From: an uncultured Campylobacter sp.
GTDB lineage: Bacteria; Campylobacterota; Campylobacteria; Campylobacterales; Campylobacteraceae
Assembly: GCF_937997535.1 (NCBI RefSeq)
Contig: NZ_CALKTT010000010.1
Coordinates: forward strand, 1 to 42,809
Length of the DNA: 42,809 nucleotides
Reading direction: 5' to 3'
Part shown: in pieces, positions 1 through 7,820 of the stretch
Numbering within the stretch: the stretch's first letter is position 1
How the letters are laid out: every line of letters starts with the position of its first letter
The notes under the pieces: model-generated
What the model saw: the letters and a program-made list of their open reading frames with translations, nothing else
The model's database searches: none
What the model was told of the DNA's origin: nothing
Position numbers and translations under genes: made by a program

Positions 1-1
1 T

Positions 2-145
2 ATAAATTCTAGTATTGACGGAATTTCGTTAGATGAACTTTATGACGTCTTAAATAAGGCTTTAAAAGAATATGGCAATCGCGGTATTGACGGTAGAAAA
101 TTTCTACCAAAAGAACACCAGATTGTAACATTTTTGCACGATTGA
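2..145 (+). CDS. C-terminal 47 residues of an unknown protein (5' end outside window)
   Basis: The frame is open from the first bases and ends at a TGA, giving a soluble, charged tail that includes the words DELYDVLNKALKEYG and LPKEHQIVTFLHD. No membrane segment or recognisable motif is present. It is followed 13 bases later by a short ORF with its own ribosome-binding site, so it may be the end of a gene in an operon whose next member has been lost. I do not recognise the family. The call rests on the open frame and protein-like composition only. Confidence 0.45.
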   Translation: MNSSIDGISLDELYDVLNKALKEYGNRGIDGRKFLPKEHQIVTFLHD

Positions 146-158
146 GAAAGGATAAAAA

Positions 159-191
159 ATGACTGGCAAACAAGTCGATCAAAAATTTTAG
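159..191 (+). pseudogene. 10-codon ORF, possible 5' stub of a deleted gene
   Basis: A GAAAGGATAA ribosome-binding site is followed by ATG and nine more codons (MTGKQVDQKF), then TAG. The initiation region looks real but the product is too short for a folded protein. The downstream DNA to the end of tsaD is the low-complexity repeat type seen between genes here. The simplest reading is the beginning of a gene whose remainder was deleted or replaced. A leader peptide is an alternative. Confidence 0.3.
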
Positions 192-416
192 TAGACATTG
201 CAAGCGACAAGGACGTGCAACGTTAGCGGTACCGATGGCGGTGCGAGCACGAGAGAAATTTAGCGAAACGTGGCGCGAGCCTGAAACGCGATGTGTAAAT
301 TCAAAGTGAATTTTATCCAAACCCAACCGTGAGCAAGCGCGAGATAAAATTTTACTCAAACGCCCAGCGCGTGAGAAACCGCTAGCGGGTGCGGACTATT
401 TGTAAATTTTAAAATT
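192..416. repeat. Noncoding stretch with three degenerate direct repeats running into the tsaD 3' end
   Basis: Three related segments lie at about 309-333, 347-375 and 411-437, built on AATTTTAC-TCAAA-GCCCAGCG-GTGAG. Read on the minus strand, copies 2 and 3 end in codons for R-W/S-A-F-E followed by a stop, and copy 3 is the true tsaD terminus. An exact AAATTTTAAAATTT palindrome occupies 404-417. Minus-strand ORFs here are open but have no convincing initiation site or protein-like composition, so I do not call them genes. Confidence 0.4.
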
Positions 417-1424
417 TCACTCAAATGCCGAGCGTAGATTTAGATGCGGGATGATCTCAAGCTCTGCGGGTGCCGTAAATTCCTTTTTACGCAGCTTTTC
501 TATCGCCGCGCGCGCGATCATAGCGGCGTTGTCGGAGCAAAATTTCATCGGCGCGAAAAGTATCTCGCAGCCTGCCTGCTCGCACAGATCAGTCAAAAGC
601 CCGCGCAGATGCAGGTTTGCACTCGCTCCGCCCACGACGCCGAATCGCGCAAATCGGCGCAGCTCAAAGATCCGCTGTAATTTATCCAGTATGTGCGCGC
701 ACGCCGCGTCCTCAAAGCAGCGCGCCAGATCGCGCATCGCCCGCTCATCCAGCTCGCCTGCCTCTTTTAGCTTTTCGATCTGCACGCGCACGGCGTTTTT
801 AAGCCCCGAAAAGCTATACTCCAGCCGCCTGTCGCCCTTTAGCGGCACGGGCAGCTCAAACCTCGGCTCGCCGCCTTTTGCAAGCTCCTCTATGAGCGCG
901 CCGCCCGGGTAGCCGAGGCCTAGCATCTTTGCGATCTTATCGAAGCTCTCGCCGAAGCTGTCGTCGCCCGTGGTCGCTAAAATTTCGATACCGCCCGCCG
1001 CGTCGATATCCAAAACCATCGTGTGCCCGCCGCTAACGAGCAAAACGCCCATCGGAAATCGCGCCTCGCCGCCTAAAAACAGCGAGTAAACGTGGCCTAT
1101 GAGATGATTTACGCCGATGAGCGGCAGATTTAGCGCGAGCGCGAGCGCTTTTGCCATATTCACGCCGCCGATCAGGCTTACGCTAAGCCCCGGGGTATTG
1201 GTCGCTGCGACGGCGCTAAGCTCGCTAAAATAGGACTTTGCGCGCTGCAAAATCCGCGGCAGCGCCTCCGTATGCAGCCTCGCGGCAAGCTCGGGCACGA
1301 CGCCGCCGTATTTAGAGTGATCGGCCTCCTGGCTTATTTTTTCGTAAAATTTCAGCTCGAAACTGCGCTCATCCATCACCGCGACCGAGCTGTCGTCGCA
1401 GCTGCTCTCAATAGCAAGTATCAC
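417..1424 (-). CDS. tsaD: tRNA N6-adenosine threonylcarbamoyltransferase TsaD
   Basis: TsaD transfers the threonylcarbamoyl group from threonylcarbamoyl-AMP to A37 of tRNAs that read ANN codons, working in the cytoplasm with TsaB and TsaE. The 335-residue product has the usual length. It begins with the family signature MILAIESSCDDSS, carries the metal-binding pair in NHLIGH (H107 and H111), has the nucleotide-binding SGGHT at 131-135 and GDDSFGESFDKIAKMLGLGYPGG-type core near 153-175, and ends with a CSDNAAMIA motif. The ATG start agrees with the conserved N-terminus. A TATAAT-like -10 element lies 26 bases upstream. It is separated from creD by about 300 bases, so it is probably transcribed alone. 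Confidence 0.97.
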   Translation of the reverse strand: MILAIESSCDDSSVAVMDERSFELKFYEKISQEADHSKYGGVVPELAARLHTEALPRILQRAKSYFSELSAVAATNTPGLSVSLIGGVNMAKALALALNLPLIGVNHLIGHVYSLFLGGEARFPMGVLLVSGGHTMVLDIDAAGGIEILATTGDDSFGESFDKIAKMLGLGYPGGALIEELAKGGEPRFELPVPLKGDRRLEYSFSGLKNAVRVQIEKLKEAGELDERAMRDLARCFEDAACAHILDKLQRIFELRRFARFGVVGGASANLHLRGLLTDLCEQAGCEILFAPMKFCSDNAAMIARAAIEKLRKKEFTAPAELEIIPHLNLRSAFE

Positions 1425-1449
1425 ACAAAATCCTTAAAATTTTTCGCTC

Positions 1450-1455
1450 ATTATA
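1450..1455 (-). promoter_or_regulatory. Candidate -10 element of tsaD
   Basis: Read on the minus strand this is TATAAT, 26 bases before the tsaD ATG. Campylobacter sigma-70 promoters depend mainly on an extended -10 with no strong -35, which fits. Assigned by position and match only. Confidence 0.5.
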
Positions 1456-1499
1456 CTCAAAAATCGGCTTTGCGGCGCAGATGAAATTTTAAAATTTAA

Positions 1500-1573
1500 A
1501 ACGGCGCGCTTTGAATTTTGTCTTTGTCGCGATATGTTCGCGCTCGCGGGGCTAAATTTTAAAGCGCGCCGTT
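1500..1573. repeat. 13-bp inverted repeat in the tsaD-creD gap
   Basis: AACGGCGCGCTTT at 1500-1512 is the exact reverse complement of AAAGCGCGCCGTT at 1561-1573, with a 48-base spacer. The GC-rich arms could form a stable stem. An exact AAATTTTAAAATTT palindrome is at 1484-1497 just outside the left arm. There is no T-run typical of a terminator on either side. Confidence 0.6.
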
Positions 1574-1662
1574 CGGCTCGGTCGCGGTTCGTCTGCCTCG
1601 GCGGATAAATTTTAAATAGATGAAATTTTGGCAGTTGAAATTTAGCGAGCAAATTTAAAAAA

Positions 1663-1689
1663 GCCTTTGGATTTTAAAGCTCCAAAGGC
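1663..1689 (-). terminator. Rho-independent terminator after creD
   Basis: The arms GCCTTTGGA (1663-1671) and TCCAAAGGC (1681-1689) form a 9-bp stem with a 9-base loop. On the minus strand it is followed by a run of six T. It begins about 34 bases beyond the creD stop codon. Confidence 0.8.
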
Positions 1690-1722
1690 CGTTGCGATTA
1701 AATTTAGCGGTAAATTTAAAGG

Positions 1723-3111
1723 TTAAATTTCGGGCTCCTGTTTTTTCTCGCCGCTTGGGATCGCCGTATCGTACCAGTCGAGCTTGCGAGTAAAATACAT
1801 CACCAGCGAAATCACCGCGAATATCATTAAGCTTCCCATTAATAGGGCGTAGTCTTCGGAATTTAAGATGACGTAGAGGATCGCGTATGAAACGAGCTGA
1901 ACGCAAGTGATGAAAACGCCCCAGCGCGCGCCTTTAAAAATCGCGCTTGCGTAGAAAAATACTATCGCGCTTACCGCGATCGCCGAAGCAGCATAGCTAA
2001 GCGCAAAGCCCATATGCTCGGAGAGTGAAAGTACCAGCAGGTAGAAAACGACGTCCTCAAGCCCGATGAGTAGATATTGGATCGGGTGGATGCGCTCGTG
2101 AGTATAAACCTCACACAAAAAGATCGCCAAAAACGGCACCGCTAAGAACAGCAGTGCGTAATCCGTGCAGCGCTTAATCAGCGAGTAGTTGTTCACGGGC
2201 TCGATGAAGCCGATGCTTACGGCGTCATTTCTATCGTCGTTGCTGTGCCAGTTCGTCATAGCGACGCGGTCATCTTGATCTGCAAGCCACGCAGGAGCAA
2301 TGCCTGCGGCTAAGCCTGTAACTTCCCATGAAGCTTTAAAACCGCTAGCGCTTACCTCGCGCGATTTGGCGATAAAGCCGCCGCCAAAGCTAGGCGATGC
2401 CCAAGTAGAGCTAATTTCAAAACGGCTATTTTGCGCGATCGGAGCTAGATGAAGTGCCTCGCCGCCTTGGATTTTAAGCGTGCCGCTGATGCTAAAATCA
2501 GACGACAGCGCGGAAGTGGGGAGCTTGTAGATTAAACTCCGATCGAAAATTTTAGCTTCGGTGTTGCCGTGATATTGCTTAAGCTCCTTGCCGTTTAAGC
2601 TTAAAGCGGGGGAGGCGGTGAAGGATTTTTGATTGCCTACGCCGAGCACTAGCACGGCTTCGTCGAAATTTAGCCGCGCAGGATCGACGCCGAGCTCGGT
2701 ATAGTTTATCGCCTCAAAGTCCGCTTTTAGCGCGAAGTCGCCGTTATATATCGGAACGCGAAAAATCCCGCGCTTTAGATAGGTGGGGTCGATCTCTGCC
2801 GCGAGGGAGTAGTTTTTAGGCACGATGATGAAATTTTTCTCTACGCGCCTTTTTACGAGTTCGTTGTTGCTTTTGTCTATCGCTTCGATTATCTCTGCGT
2901 AGGGCACTACGATCGCAAGGCCCTGGATTTGCAGCTCGCCGCCCACCGGTGTGAGGATCGAATCCTGCGCGAGCTGTTTGGTTTCGGAGCGGGAGTAGGT
3001 AAGATTATCGATAAAGCTTAGCGGGATTAGCAGCAGCAAAAGCAGCACTAAAACTATGAACGGTTTCGTCCAAAATGCCCCTCGGATGGCGTTTTTAGTA
3101 TAATTTAACAA
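1723..3111 (-). CDS. creD: CreD-family inner membrane protein
   Basis: The 462-residue product matches the CreD (Cet) family of inner membrane proteins, linked in enterobacteria to envelope integrity and colicin tolerance. Its molecular activity is not established. An N-terminal hydrophobic helix (about residues 17-34, a leucine-rich run) precedes a long periplasmic region with the family words LTPVGGELQIQG and FRVPIYNGDF. Four to five closely spaced membrane helices follow at about residues 320-445 and the tail is charged. The start is TTG, chosen because AAGGAG sits just upstream and the conserved N-terminal sequence begins there. No CreB/CreC two-component genes are next to it, so the E. 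coli regulation cannot be assumed. A terminator hairpin follows the stop codon. Confidence 0.9.
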   Translation of the reverse strand: MLNYTKNAIRGAFWTKPFIVLVLLLLLLIPLSFIDNLTYSRSETKQLAQDSILTPVGGELQIQGLAIVVPYAEIIEAIDKSNNELVKRRVEKNFIIVPKNYSLAAEIDPTYLKRGIFRVPIYNGDFALKADFEAINYTELGVDPARLNFDEAVLVLGVGNQKSFTASPALSLNGKELKQYHGNTEAKIFDRSLIYKLPTSALSSDFSISGTLKIQGGEALHLAPIAQNSRFEISSTWASPSFGGGFIAKSREVSASGFKASWEVTGLAAGIAPAWLADQDDRVAMTNWHSNDDRNDAVSIGFIEPVNNYSLIKRCTDYALLFLAVPFLAIFLCEVYTHERIHPIQYLLIGLEDVVFYLLVLSLSEHMGFALSYAASAIAVSAIVFFYASAIFKGARWGVFITCVQLVSYAILYVILNSEDYALLMGSLMIFAVISLVMYFTRKLDWYDTAIPSGEKKQEPEI

Positions 3112-3472
3112 AGGCTCTCCTTTTAAGTAGAATTAAAAACAGAATTTTAACGATGAAGAGTAAATGGACGGCGCTTGAAGCGGGAGGAATCTTATAAATT
3201 CTAAACGAACTTTGGATGTGAAGCGCTGCGGATATCGCTTTGAATTTTGAGGATTTTGCCGCAAGCTAGAATTTCATTGCGAATGAGAATTTTGCTATTC
3301 GCAAGAATTTTACGAGAAAATTTCTGTTAGTAAGATTTAAAAGCTTGAAATTCTAAGTCTAAGAATTTCAAATTTATAAAGCCCTTGGAATTTTGAAATT
3401 CCAAGGGCTTTGAATTTTTAAAATTTCGCCGCTTTAGCGTGCAAAATTTCGTACCGTCATCTCGCGTAAGCT
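3112..3472. other. Intergenic region between creD and the receptor gene
   Basis: This stretch holds the upstream region of creD (AAGGAG next to its TTG start) and the terminator of the receptor gene at 3378-3411. The remainder is repetitive GAATTTT/AAAATTC sequence. No credible ORF or RNA gene was seen. Confidence 0.5.
3378..3411 (-). terminator. Terminator after the TonB-dependent receptor gene
   Basis: A perfect 16-bp stem (AAAGCCCTTGGAATTT at 3378-3393, complement at 3396-3411) is closed by only two unpaired bases. It lies about 60 bases past the receptor stop codon. The arms are AT-rich at the apex and GC-rich in the middle, and the A/T runs outside could let it work in both directions. 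Confidence 0.75.
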
Positions 3473-5542
3473 TTAAAATTTATACGCTACGCTTAGCTTG
3501 AAATTTCGTCCAGGCTCCCAGTCGATGGCATTTGCATCACCGGTGAAATCGGCGCTGCGCTGCGAGTGCGACGCGTAGGCTTTATTAAAGAGATTGTAAA
3601 CGCCCGCGTTGATCTCAAGCCCTTTAAATCGCCCGCTATCCGGAGCGTAGGTCACATATAGATCGTGAACCGCGTAGCTAGGCACTTTTGTTTTTTCGTC
3701 GCTATTTGCGGAGGCTACGTTTTTGGAGTCGAAAAAGAGTAAGTTATAGCCCAGCAGTAGATCCGCCGCAGAGATTGCGTACTCGGCATTGAAGGTGTAT
3801 TTATCGCCATAGTCGCGGTAGCCGATGATGTTTGAGCTTAGATAGCCCGAGCCGCTGCGCACGCGGTCTTTATATTCTACGTGCTGGTGTGTGTAGCCCG
3901 CAGCAAGGCTCAAATCATCTAATATCAATCTTGCGTAAAGCTCGATGCCGTCGATATCCGCACCGCCTGCGTTAGCCCTGCATAAGGTGCCCTGTGCGCC
4001 TCCCGGGCAGCCGACGATTCCGCCCGCCGCATTGTTATCTACGATGAGATTTTTATATTCCGTTCTGAAATACTTCGCAGTTAGGCTTACTGAGGAATTT
4101 TCTGCCAGATCGCTTTTGTAGCGACCGCCTATTTCGTAGGCGTTGCCCGTAGTGGCTTTTAAATTTTCGTTAGCCATCCAGCTTAGTGGTCTGCCGCGGC
4201 TAGTGCCCGCAGCCATCATGCTCTCCATTACGTCAGGTCCTCTAAATACCCGCGCATAGCTCGCAAACGCTCTAAATCCCGCGCCGATCTCGTAATCAAG
4301 CGCCAAGGCGGGGCTTACTTCGTTGAATTTATATTTGTAGCTAGAGATATTAGCACCTCTGCCGTTGTAAGTCTTTAGCTCGTGCCTTTCGTAGCGCACG
4401 CCGGGAGTTATCGTAAGCCCGCCGTAGCGCATAGCATCCTCGATATAAAAGCTATAATTATCAACCTTCTCGGGGCGTAGATTGCCGGGCTTAACGTAGT
4501 TTTCGGAGCGGTAGTAATCAAAGCCATAACGCAGCGTATGAGCCAGATCACCCGTTTCAAATTTACTCTTAGCACCGATTTTGCCGCCTTTGGTCTCGAC
4601 GCCCCATTTTACGTTCGTTGAAGTCGATCCGATGCGTTGATGTTTAGTGTAATATCCCGTGATGTCGAGCTCTAGCAGGTCGCTTGGATTATACGTGTAT
4701 TTGATCGTGTGTGTATCGCGTTCGTATTTGCGGTTATCCAGCTGTCCGTTTAACCATGAGCCGAATTCCGGTCGCAGCGGATAGAGACCTTTATACTGCA
4801 TATGCTCGGTAGAGAGCGAAATTTTATGGAAATCCAAAAAGCTATAGCCCGCCTTGAATAGATAATTTATATCGTTGCCATCACCGCCCGTAGGTTTGCC
4901 ATTGCCGGATTCGCCGAAGCCGTATCCGTAGTGCTTAAACGCAGCAAGCATATCTAGGCTATCAAACGCCCTGCCGTAGAGCATCGCACTTTGCGAATAG
5001 CCTTCGTTATTGCTCGTATAGCCCACTTTGAGCTTGGCGCCGATATCCTGACCGTCCTCAAGCATGTCAGAAGCGTCTACCGTCCTGAAGGCAACTGAGC
5101 CGCCCAAAGCGCCCGAGCCGTTCACGACTGAGCGCGCGCCTACATCGACCTCTACGGCTTTGATAAGATCCGGATCGATTAGTAAATCGGCGTTGTGATG
5201 AAAGGTATTGCCGTTTTGCTTCGCGCCGTCAATCGTGATATTTAAGCCACGATCGCTTACGCCACGCATATAAATTTTTTGATTCATGCCGTTGGTGCCG
5301 CCCACATACACGCCCGGAATGTCGCGAAATACGTCTTTTACGAGCGTAGCGTTGCGGGTGTTGATTTTGACATCATCCACGGTGCTAGGCGTGCTAGAAT
5401 CGCTAGTAACTTCGATTACGCCTAGGCTTTGCGTATTTGAATCCTTGCTTTTGGACGCGTCCGTAGTGCTTGATTTCTCGTCTGCTTGTGCGCTTAAGCA
5501 AAGAACCGCGCACAAAGACAAAGCCAGATGAAATTTTTTCAT
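3473..5542 (-). CDS. TonB-dependent outer membrane receptor, probably for host-iron or haem sources
   Basis: The product (689 residues from this start) is an outer membrane gated transporter that uses TonB-ExbB-ExbD energy. A signal peptide covers residues 1-20 and ends in AQA. A TonB-box-like GVIEVTS follows at 41-47. The plug domain lies at about 62-160 with IYMRGVSDRGLNITIDGAKQ and ends in GSGALGGSVAF. A beta-barrel to the C-terminal phenylalanine makes up the rest. The plug wording resembles the haemoglobin/transferrin/lactoferrin receptor group. The arrangement opposite exbB-exbD-tonB matches what I recall of C. jejuni Cj0178-Cj0181. The true substrate is not visible. I chose the internal ATG at 5542 over an upstream one because the signal peptide starts there and GGGAA precedes it. 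A C-x10-C pair in an outer loop may form a disulfide. Confidence 0.9.
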   Translation of the reverse strand: MKKFHLALSLCAVLCLSAQADEKSSTTDASKSKDSNTQSLGVIEVTSDSSTPSTVDDVKINTRNATLVKDVFRDIPGVYVGGTNGMNQKIYMRGVSDRGLNITIDGAKQNGNTFHHNADLLIDPDLIKAVEVDVGARSVVNGSGALGGSVAFRTVDASDMLEDGQDIGAKLKVGYTSNNEGYSQSAMLYGRAFDSLDMLAAFKHYGYGFGESGNGKPTGGDGNDINYLFKAGYSFLDFHKISLSTEHMQYKGLYPLRPEFGSWLNGQLDNRKYERDTHTIKYTYNPSDLLELDITGYYTKHQRIGSTSTNVKWGVETKGGKIGAKSKFETGDLAHTLRYGFDYYRSENYVKPGNLRPEKVDNYSFYIEDAMRYGGLTITPGVRYERHELKTYNGRGANISSYKYKFNEVSPALALDYEIGAGFRAFASYARVFRGPDVMESMMAAGTSRGRPLSWMANENLKATTGNAYEIGGRYKSDLAENSSVSLTAKYFRTEYKNLIVDNNAAGGIVGCPGGAQGTLCRANAGGADIDGIELYARLILDDLSLAAGYTHQHVEYKDRVRSGSGYLSSNIIGYRDYGDKYTFNAEYAISAADLLLGYNLLFFDSKNVASANSDEKTKVPSYAVHDLYVTYAPDSGRFKGLEINAGVYNLFNKAYASHSQRSADFTGDANAIDWEPGRNFKLSVAYKF

Positions 5543-5818
5543 ACGAAATTCCCAAATGATAATAAGATTAAAAAACGGCGAATAATATAAAATCAATCCT
5601 TTATTTTATATTAATTATCAAGATGTTTTAAAATCATTAAAATTCTATCACCGAATGCTTTATTATCATTAAATAAAGCTAAATGATAAAATATAATTTA
5701 AATATCGATCATCAAAATTTTAGTAAAAATTAAATCTATTTTTGATAAAATCGCTCATTTTTTTGGCAAGGCGCTTTGCTGAATTTATAAAAATTTTTAA
5801 AATTTTTAAGGAGAGCTT
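5543..5818. promoter_or_regulatory. Divergent iron-locus promoter region with Fur-box-like repeats
   Basis: This very AT-rich 276-bp region separates the receptor gene from exbB. TTATCATT at 5664-5671 and AATGATAA at 5682-5689 form an inverted repeat of 8 bp with a 10-base gap. A second ATGATAATAAGATTA element is at 5556-5570, close to the receptor ribosome-binding site. Both resemble the GATAAT-type half-sites bound by Fur. Several TATAAT/GATAAAAT words offer -10 elements on both strands. Iron repression of both transcripts is inferred from the gene functions and these words. Confidence 0.6.
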
Positions 5819-6247
5819 ATGGGCATTATGGAATTTTTGGCGCATTACGTGGATTACATTATCTTTGCGATCCTCGGATTTATGAGCTTTTTAGTTGTGT
5901 GGTTTACTATCGAAAGGCTGCTTTTTTATTCGAAGGTTAAGGCGAGCGATTACAAAAGCAAGGCGCTATATGAAGAGGCTCTGACAAAAAATTTAACGAC
6001 GCTTTATATTGTTTATTCAAATGCTCCGTACATCGGTCTTTTAGGTACTGTCATCGGCATTATGATCACATTTTTTGATATGAGTACTGCAAGCGGTATC
6101 GATACCAAGGCTATCATGCAAGGTCTCTCGCTTGCCCTTAAAGCTACGGCTACGGGTCTAGTAGTCGCCGTGCCTACGCTTATCATCTACAATGGCTTTG
6201 TTCGCAAGGTAGATGTGCTTCTAAACCGCTACGATGAGGTTAAATAA
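5819..6247 (+). CDS. exbB: Biopolymer transport protein ExbB
   Basis: ExbB is the inner membrane proton-channel partner that, with ExbD, energises TonB. The 142-residue product is of the short type common in Campylobacter. It has an N-terminal membrane helix at about 12-32, a short cytoplasmic segment and two further helices, the second starting in APYIGLLGTVIGIMITF and the third in LKATATGLVVAVPTLI, which are the conserved MotA/TolQ/ExbB signatures. AAGGAG lies just upstream of the ATG. The stop codon touches the exbD start, so the three genes exbB-exbD-tonB form one transcript that probably serves the divergent receptor. Confidence 0.95.
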   Translation: MGIMEFLAHYVDYIIFAILGFMSFLVVWFTIERLLFYSKVKASDYKSKALYEEALTKNLTTLYIVYSNAPYIGLLGTVIGIMITFFDMSTASGIDTKAIMQGLSLALKATATGLVVAVPTLIIYNGFVRKVDVLLNRYDEVK

Positions 6248-6631
6248 ATGAGCATTCCTAGACGAGACGGGCTAAATATCGTCCCGTTCATTGACATTAT
6301 GCTGGTGCTGTTAGCGATCGTGCTTAGTGTCTCGACTTTCATTGCGCAGGGGCATATCAAGGTAAATCTTCCATCTTCTTCAAGCTCGCAAAACCCGCAA
6401 GAGGATAAAAAAGTTACCATTAAAGTGGATAGCGAATCTAAAATTTACCTAGACGATATTGCAATAAGCGAGGATGAGCTTGAGAAAAAAATTGCCGCTC
6501 TCGATAAAAACGATCTTGTCGTATTGAAAAACGATAAAGACTCGAAATTTTCCTCTTTCATTTCTATCATGGATGTCCTAAAAAAGGCGGGCCATGAAAA
6601 ATTTGCGATCGTGACCGAAAAAGAGCAATGA
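6248..6631 (+). CDS. exbD: Biopolymer transport protein ExbD
   Basis: ExbD forms the ion-conducting dimer inside the ExbB ring and passes energy to TonB in the periplasm. The 127-residue product has the standard layout: a short basic cytoplasmic tail, one membrane helix with the essential aspartate in the motif VPFIDIMLVLLAIVLSVSTF, and a periplasmic domain of about 85 residues containing IKVNLPSS and IYLDDIAI. Its ATG directly follows the exbB stop codon, and its stop overlaps the tonB start by four bases, so translation is probably coupled across the operon. Confidence 0.95.
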   Translation: MSIPRRDGLNIVPFIDIMLVLLAIVLSVSTFIAQGHIKVNLPSSSSSQNPQEDKKVTIKVDSESKIYLDDIAISEDELEKKIAALDKNDLVVLKNDKDSKFSSFISIMDVLKKAGHEKFAIVTEKEQ

Positions 6632-7476
6632 ATAAAGATAGCGCAGTAGGTTTCATTGTATCTTTGGTGCTGCATTGCATCATCGCTGTGGGTGTTTTCG
6701 TATTTATATCCTCGGCGCCGAAGCCGCCTAGCATGCCCGATATGATAGCCTTTTCCATCGATAGTATAACGGACGAGGCTAGGCAGGGCGATATCTCGGA
6801 TGAGCCGAATATCCCGCCTCCTTCCGATCAGTCCGAGTCTGAACCGGAGCCCGAGCCCACTCCGCCGGAGCCCGAGCCCGAACCGGAACCAACTCCGCCT
6901 GAGCCGGAACCGATACCGGAGCCTGAGCCGATTCCTGAACCCGAGCCGATACCGGAGCCCGTAGTCGAAAAACCCAAACCGGTCGAAAAGCCCAAGCCAA
7001 AGCCAGTAGAAAAACCAAAACCGGTCGAAAAACCTAAGCCTAAAAAAGAGCATAAAGTTCAAAGCAGCGATAAGAATTTAACGGCAAAATTTGATCCGAC
7101 AAAGCCTATTTCGCTGGGTAGCGGCGGCGGAGGTGGCTCCAGTAGCGCAGGTGGCGGTAGCGACGCTATAACAAGCCGCGGCGATCCTAGCAATAGCGAT
7201 GTCGGCAAGAAAATTTTCGCCATCATTTCGCGCTACGCGCAGTCACACTACCCTAAAAATGCCCAGCGTATGCGTAAAATCGGCGTCGTAGGCGTGCACT
7301 TTACATATACGGCAAGCGGCGATGTTAAAGGTCTTCGTGTTACGTCTTCCTCGAATGTCGATTCGCTTGATGAGGGCGCATTAAGCGCAGTCGAGCGCAC
7401 AAAAGGTAGCTTTCCAAAGGTCGAGAAAGATATGGAATTTAACTTTAGCATAAAATATACGTTAAATTTTAACTAG
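6628..7476 (+). CDS. tonB: TonB energy-transducing protein
   Basis: TonB spans the periplasm and couples the ExbB-ExbD motor to outer membrane receptors. The 282-residue product has an N-terminal membrane anchor at about 5-28, including the conserved S-x3-H pattern in SLVLHCIIAVGVF. A long stiff periplasmic spacer follows, made first of EP repeats and then KP repeats, at about 60-145. After a glycine/serine hinge (GSGGGGGSSSAGGG) comes the C-terminal receptor-binding domain at about 190-282, with the family words YPKNAQRMRKIGVVGVHF and SLDEGALSAVE. It is the last gene of the exb operon and a hairpin follows. The repeat tract is a place where length could vary between strains. Confidence 0.95.
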   Translation: MNKDSAVGFIVSLVLHCIIAVGVFVFISSAPKPPSMPDMIAFSIDSITDEARQGDISDEPNIPPPSDQSESEPEPEPTPPEPEPEPEPTPPEPEPIPEPEPIPEPEPIPEPVVEKPKPVEKPKPKPVEKPKPVEKPKPKKEHKVQSSDKNLTAKFDPTKPISLGSGGGGGSSSAGGGSDAITSRGDPSNSDVGKKIFAIISRYAQSHYPKNAQRMRKIGVVGVHFTYTASGDVKGLRVTSSSNVDSLDEGALSAVERTKGSFPKVEKDMEFNFSIKYTLNFN

Positions 7477-7508
7477 CCTTAAAGCTTCTACTAAAAACTT
7501 CTGCCTGG

Positions 7509-7534
7509 GCGGTGAAATTTTAAAAATTCACCGC
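7509..7534 (+). terminator. Probable terminator after tonB
   Basis: GCGGTGAA (7509-7516) pairs with TTCACCGC (7527-7534) around an A/T loop, beginning 32 bases after the tonB stop. A short T-run (CGTTTT) follows within ten bases. It is weaker than the other terminators in the window. Confidence 0.6.
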
Positions 7535-7781
7535 TCTTGCCGTTTTATCTTAGCTCGCAAAATTCTATCTTGGCAAAGTGAAATTTTAAAATTTACTGCT
7601 CTTGCTGCCGCTTCTGCCGCGCTAGTTTTTACAAACGGATTGGCGCCGTGAAATTTAAAATTTAAACGGAGAAAATTATGTCTTTTTAAATTTAGCCAAG
7701 CAAGCATCTTAAAGCGTTAAAATTTTAAATTTAAGCTGCGAAATTGCTAGGAAATTCCACTGATTTTAATGGAATTTTTAC

Positions 7782-7787
7782 TATAAT
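7782..7787 (+). promoter_or_regulatory. Candidate -10 element of the oxidoreductase gene
   Basis: TATAAT lies 33 bases before the ATG at 7821, in an AT-rich setting typical of Campylobacter sigma-70 promoters. Assigned by match and position only. Confidence 0.5.
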
Positions 7788-7820
7788 TTTGTATGAAATT
7801 TAAAAGATTAAAGGAAATTT

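Larger units (their letters stand above)
7477..7820. other. Intergenic region after tonB
   Basis: Besides the hairpin at 7509-7534 and the promoter at 7782-7787, the region holds repeated GTGAAATTTTAAAATT words, including an exact AAATTTTAAAATTT at 7581-7594. A three-codon ATG-TCT-TTT-TAA behind GGAG at about 7678 is noted but not called. No real ORF is present. Confidence 0.5.

Noticed and set aside
9..359. 116-codon minus-strand frame
   Set aside because: It lies over the degenerate repeats and an opposite-strand partial gene, has no ribosome-binding site and shows no domain.
6445..7062. 205-codon minus-strand frame opposite tonB
   Set aside because: The Arg/Phe/Leu-rich translation is the mirror of the EP/KP repeat codons of tonB.
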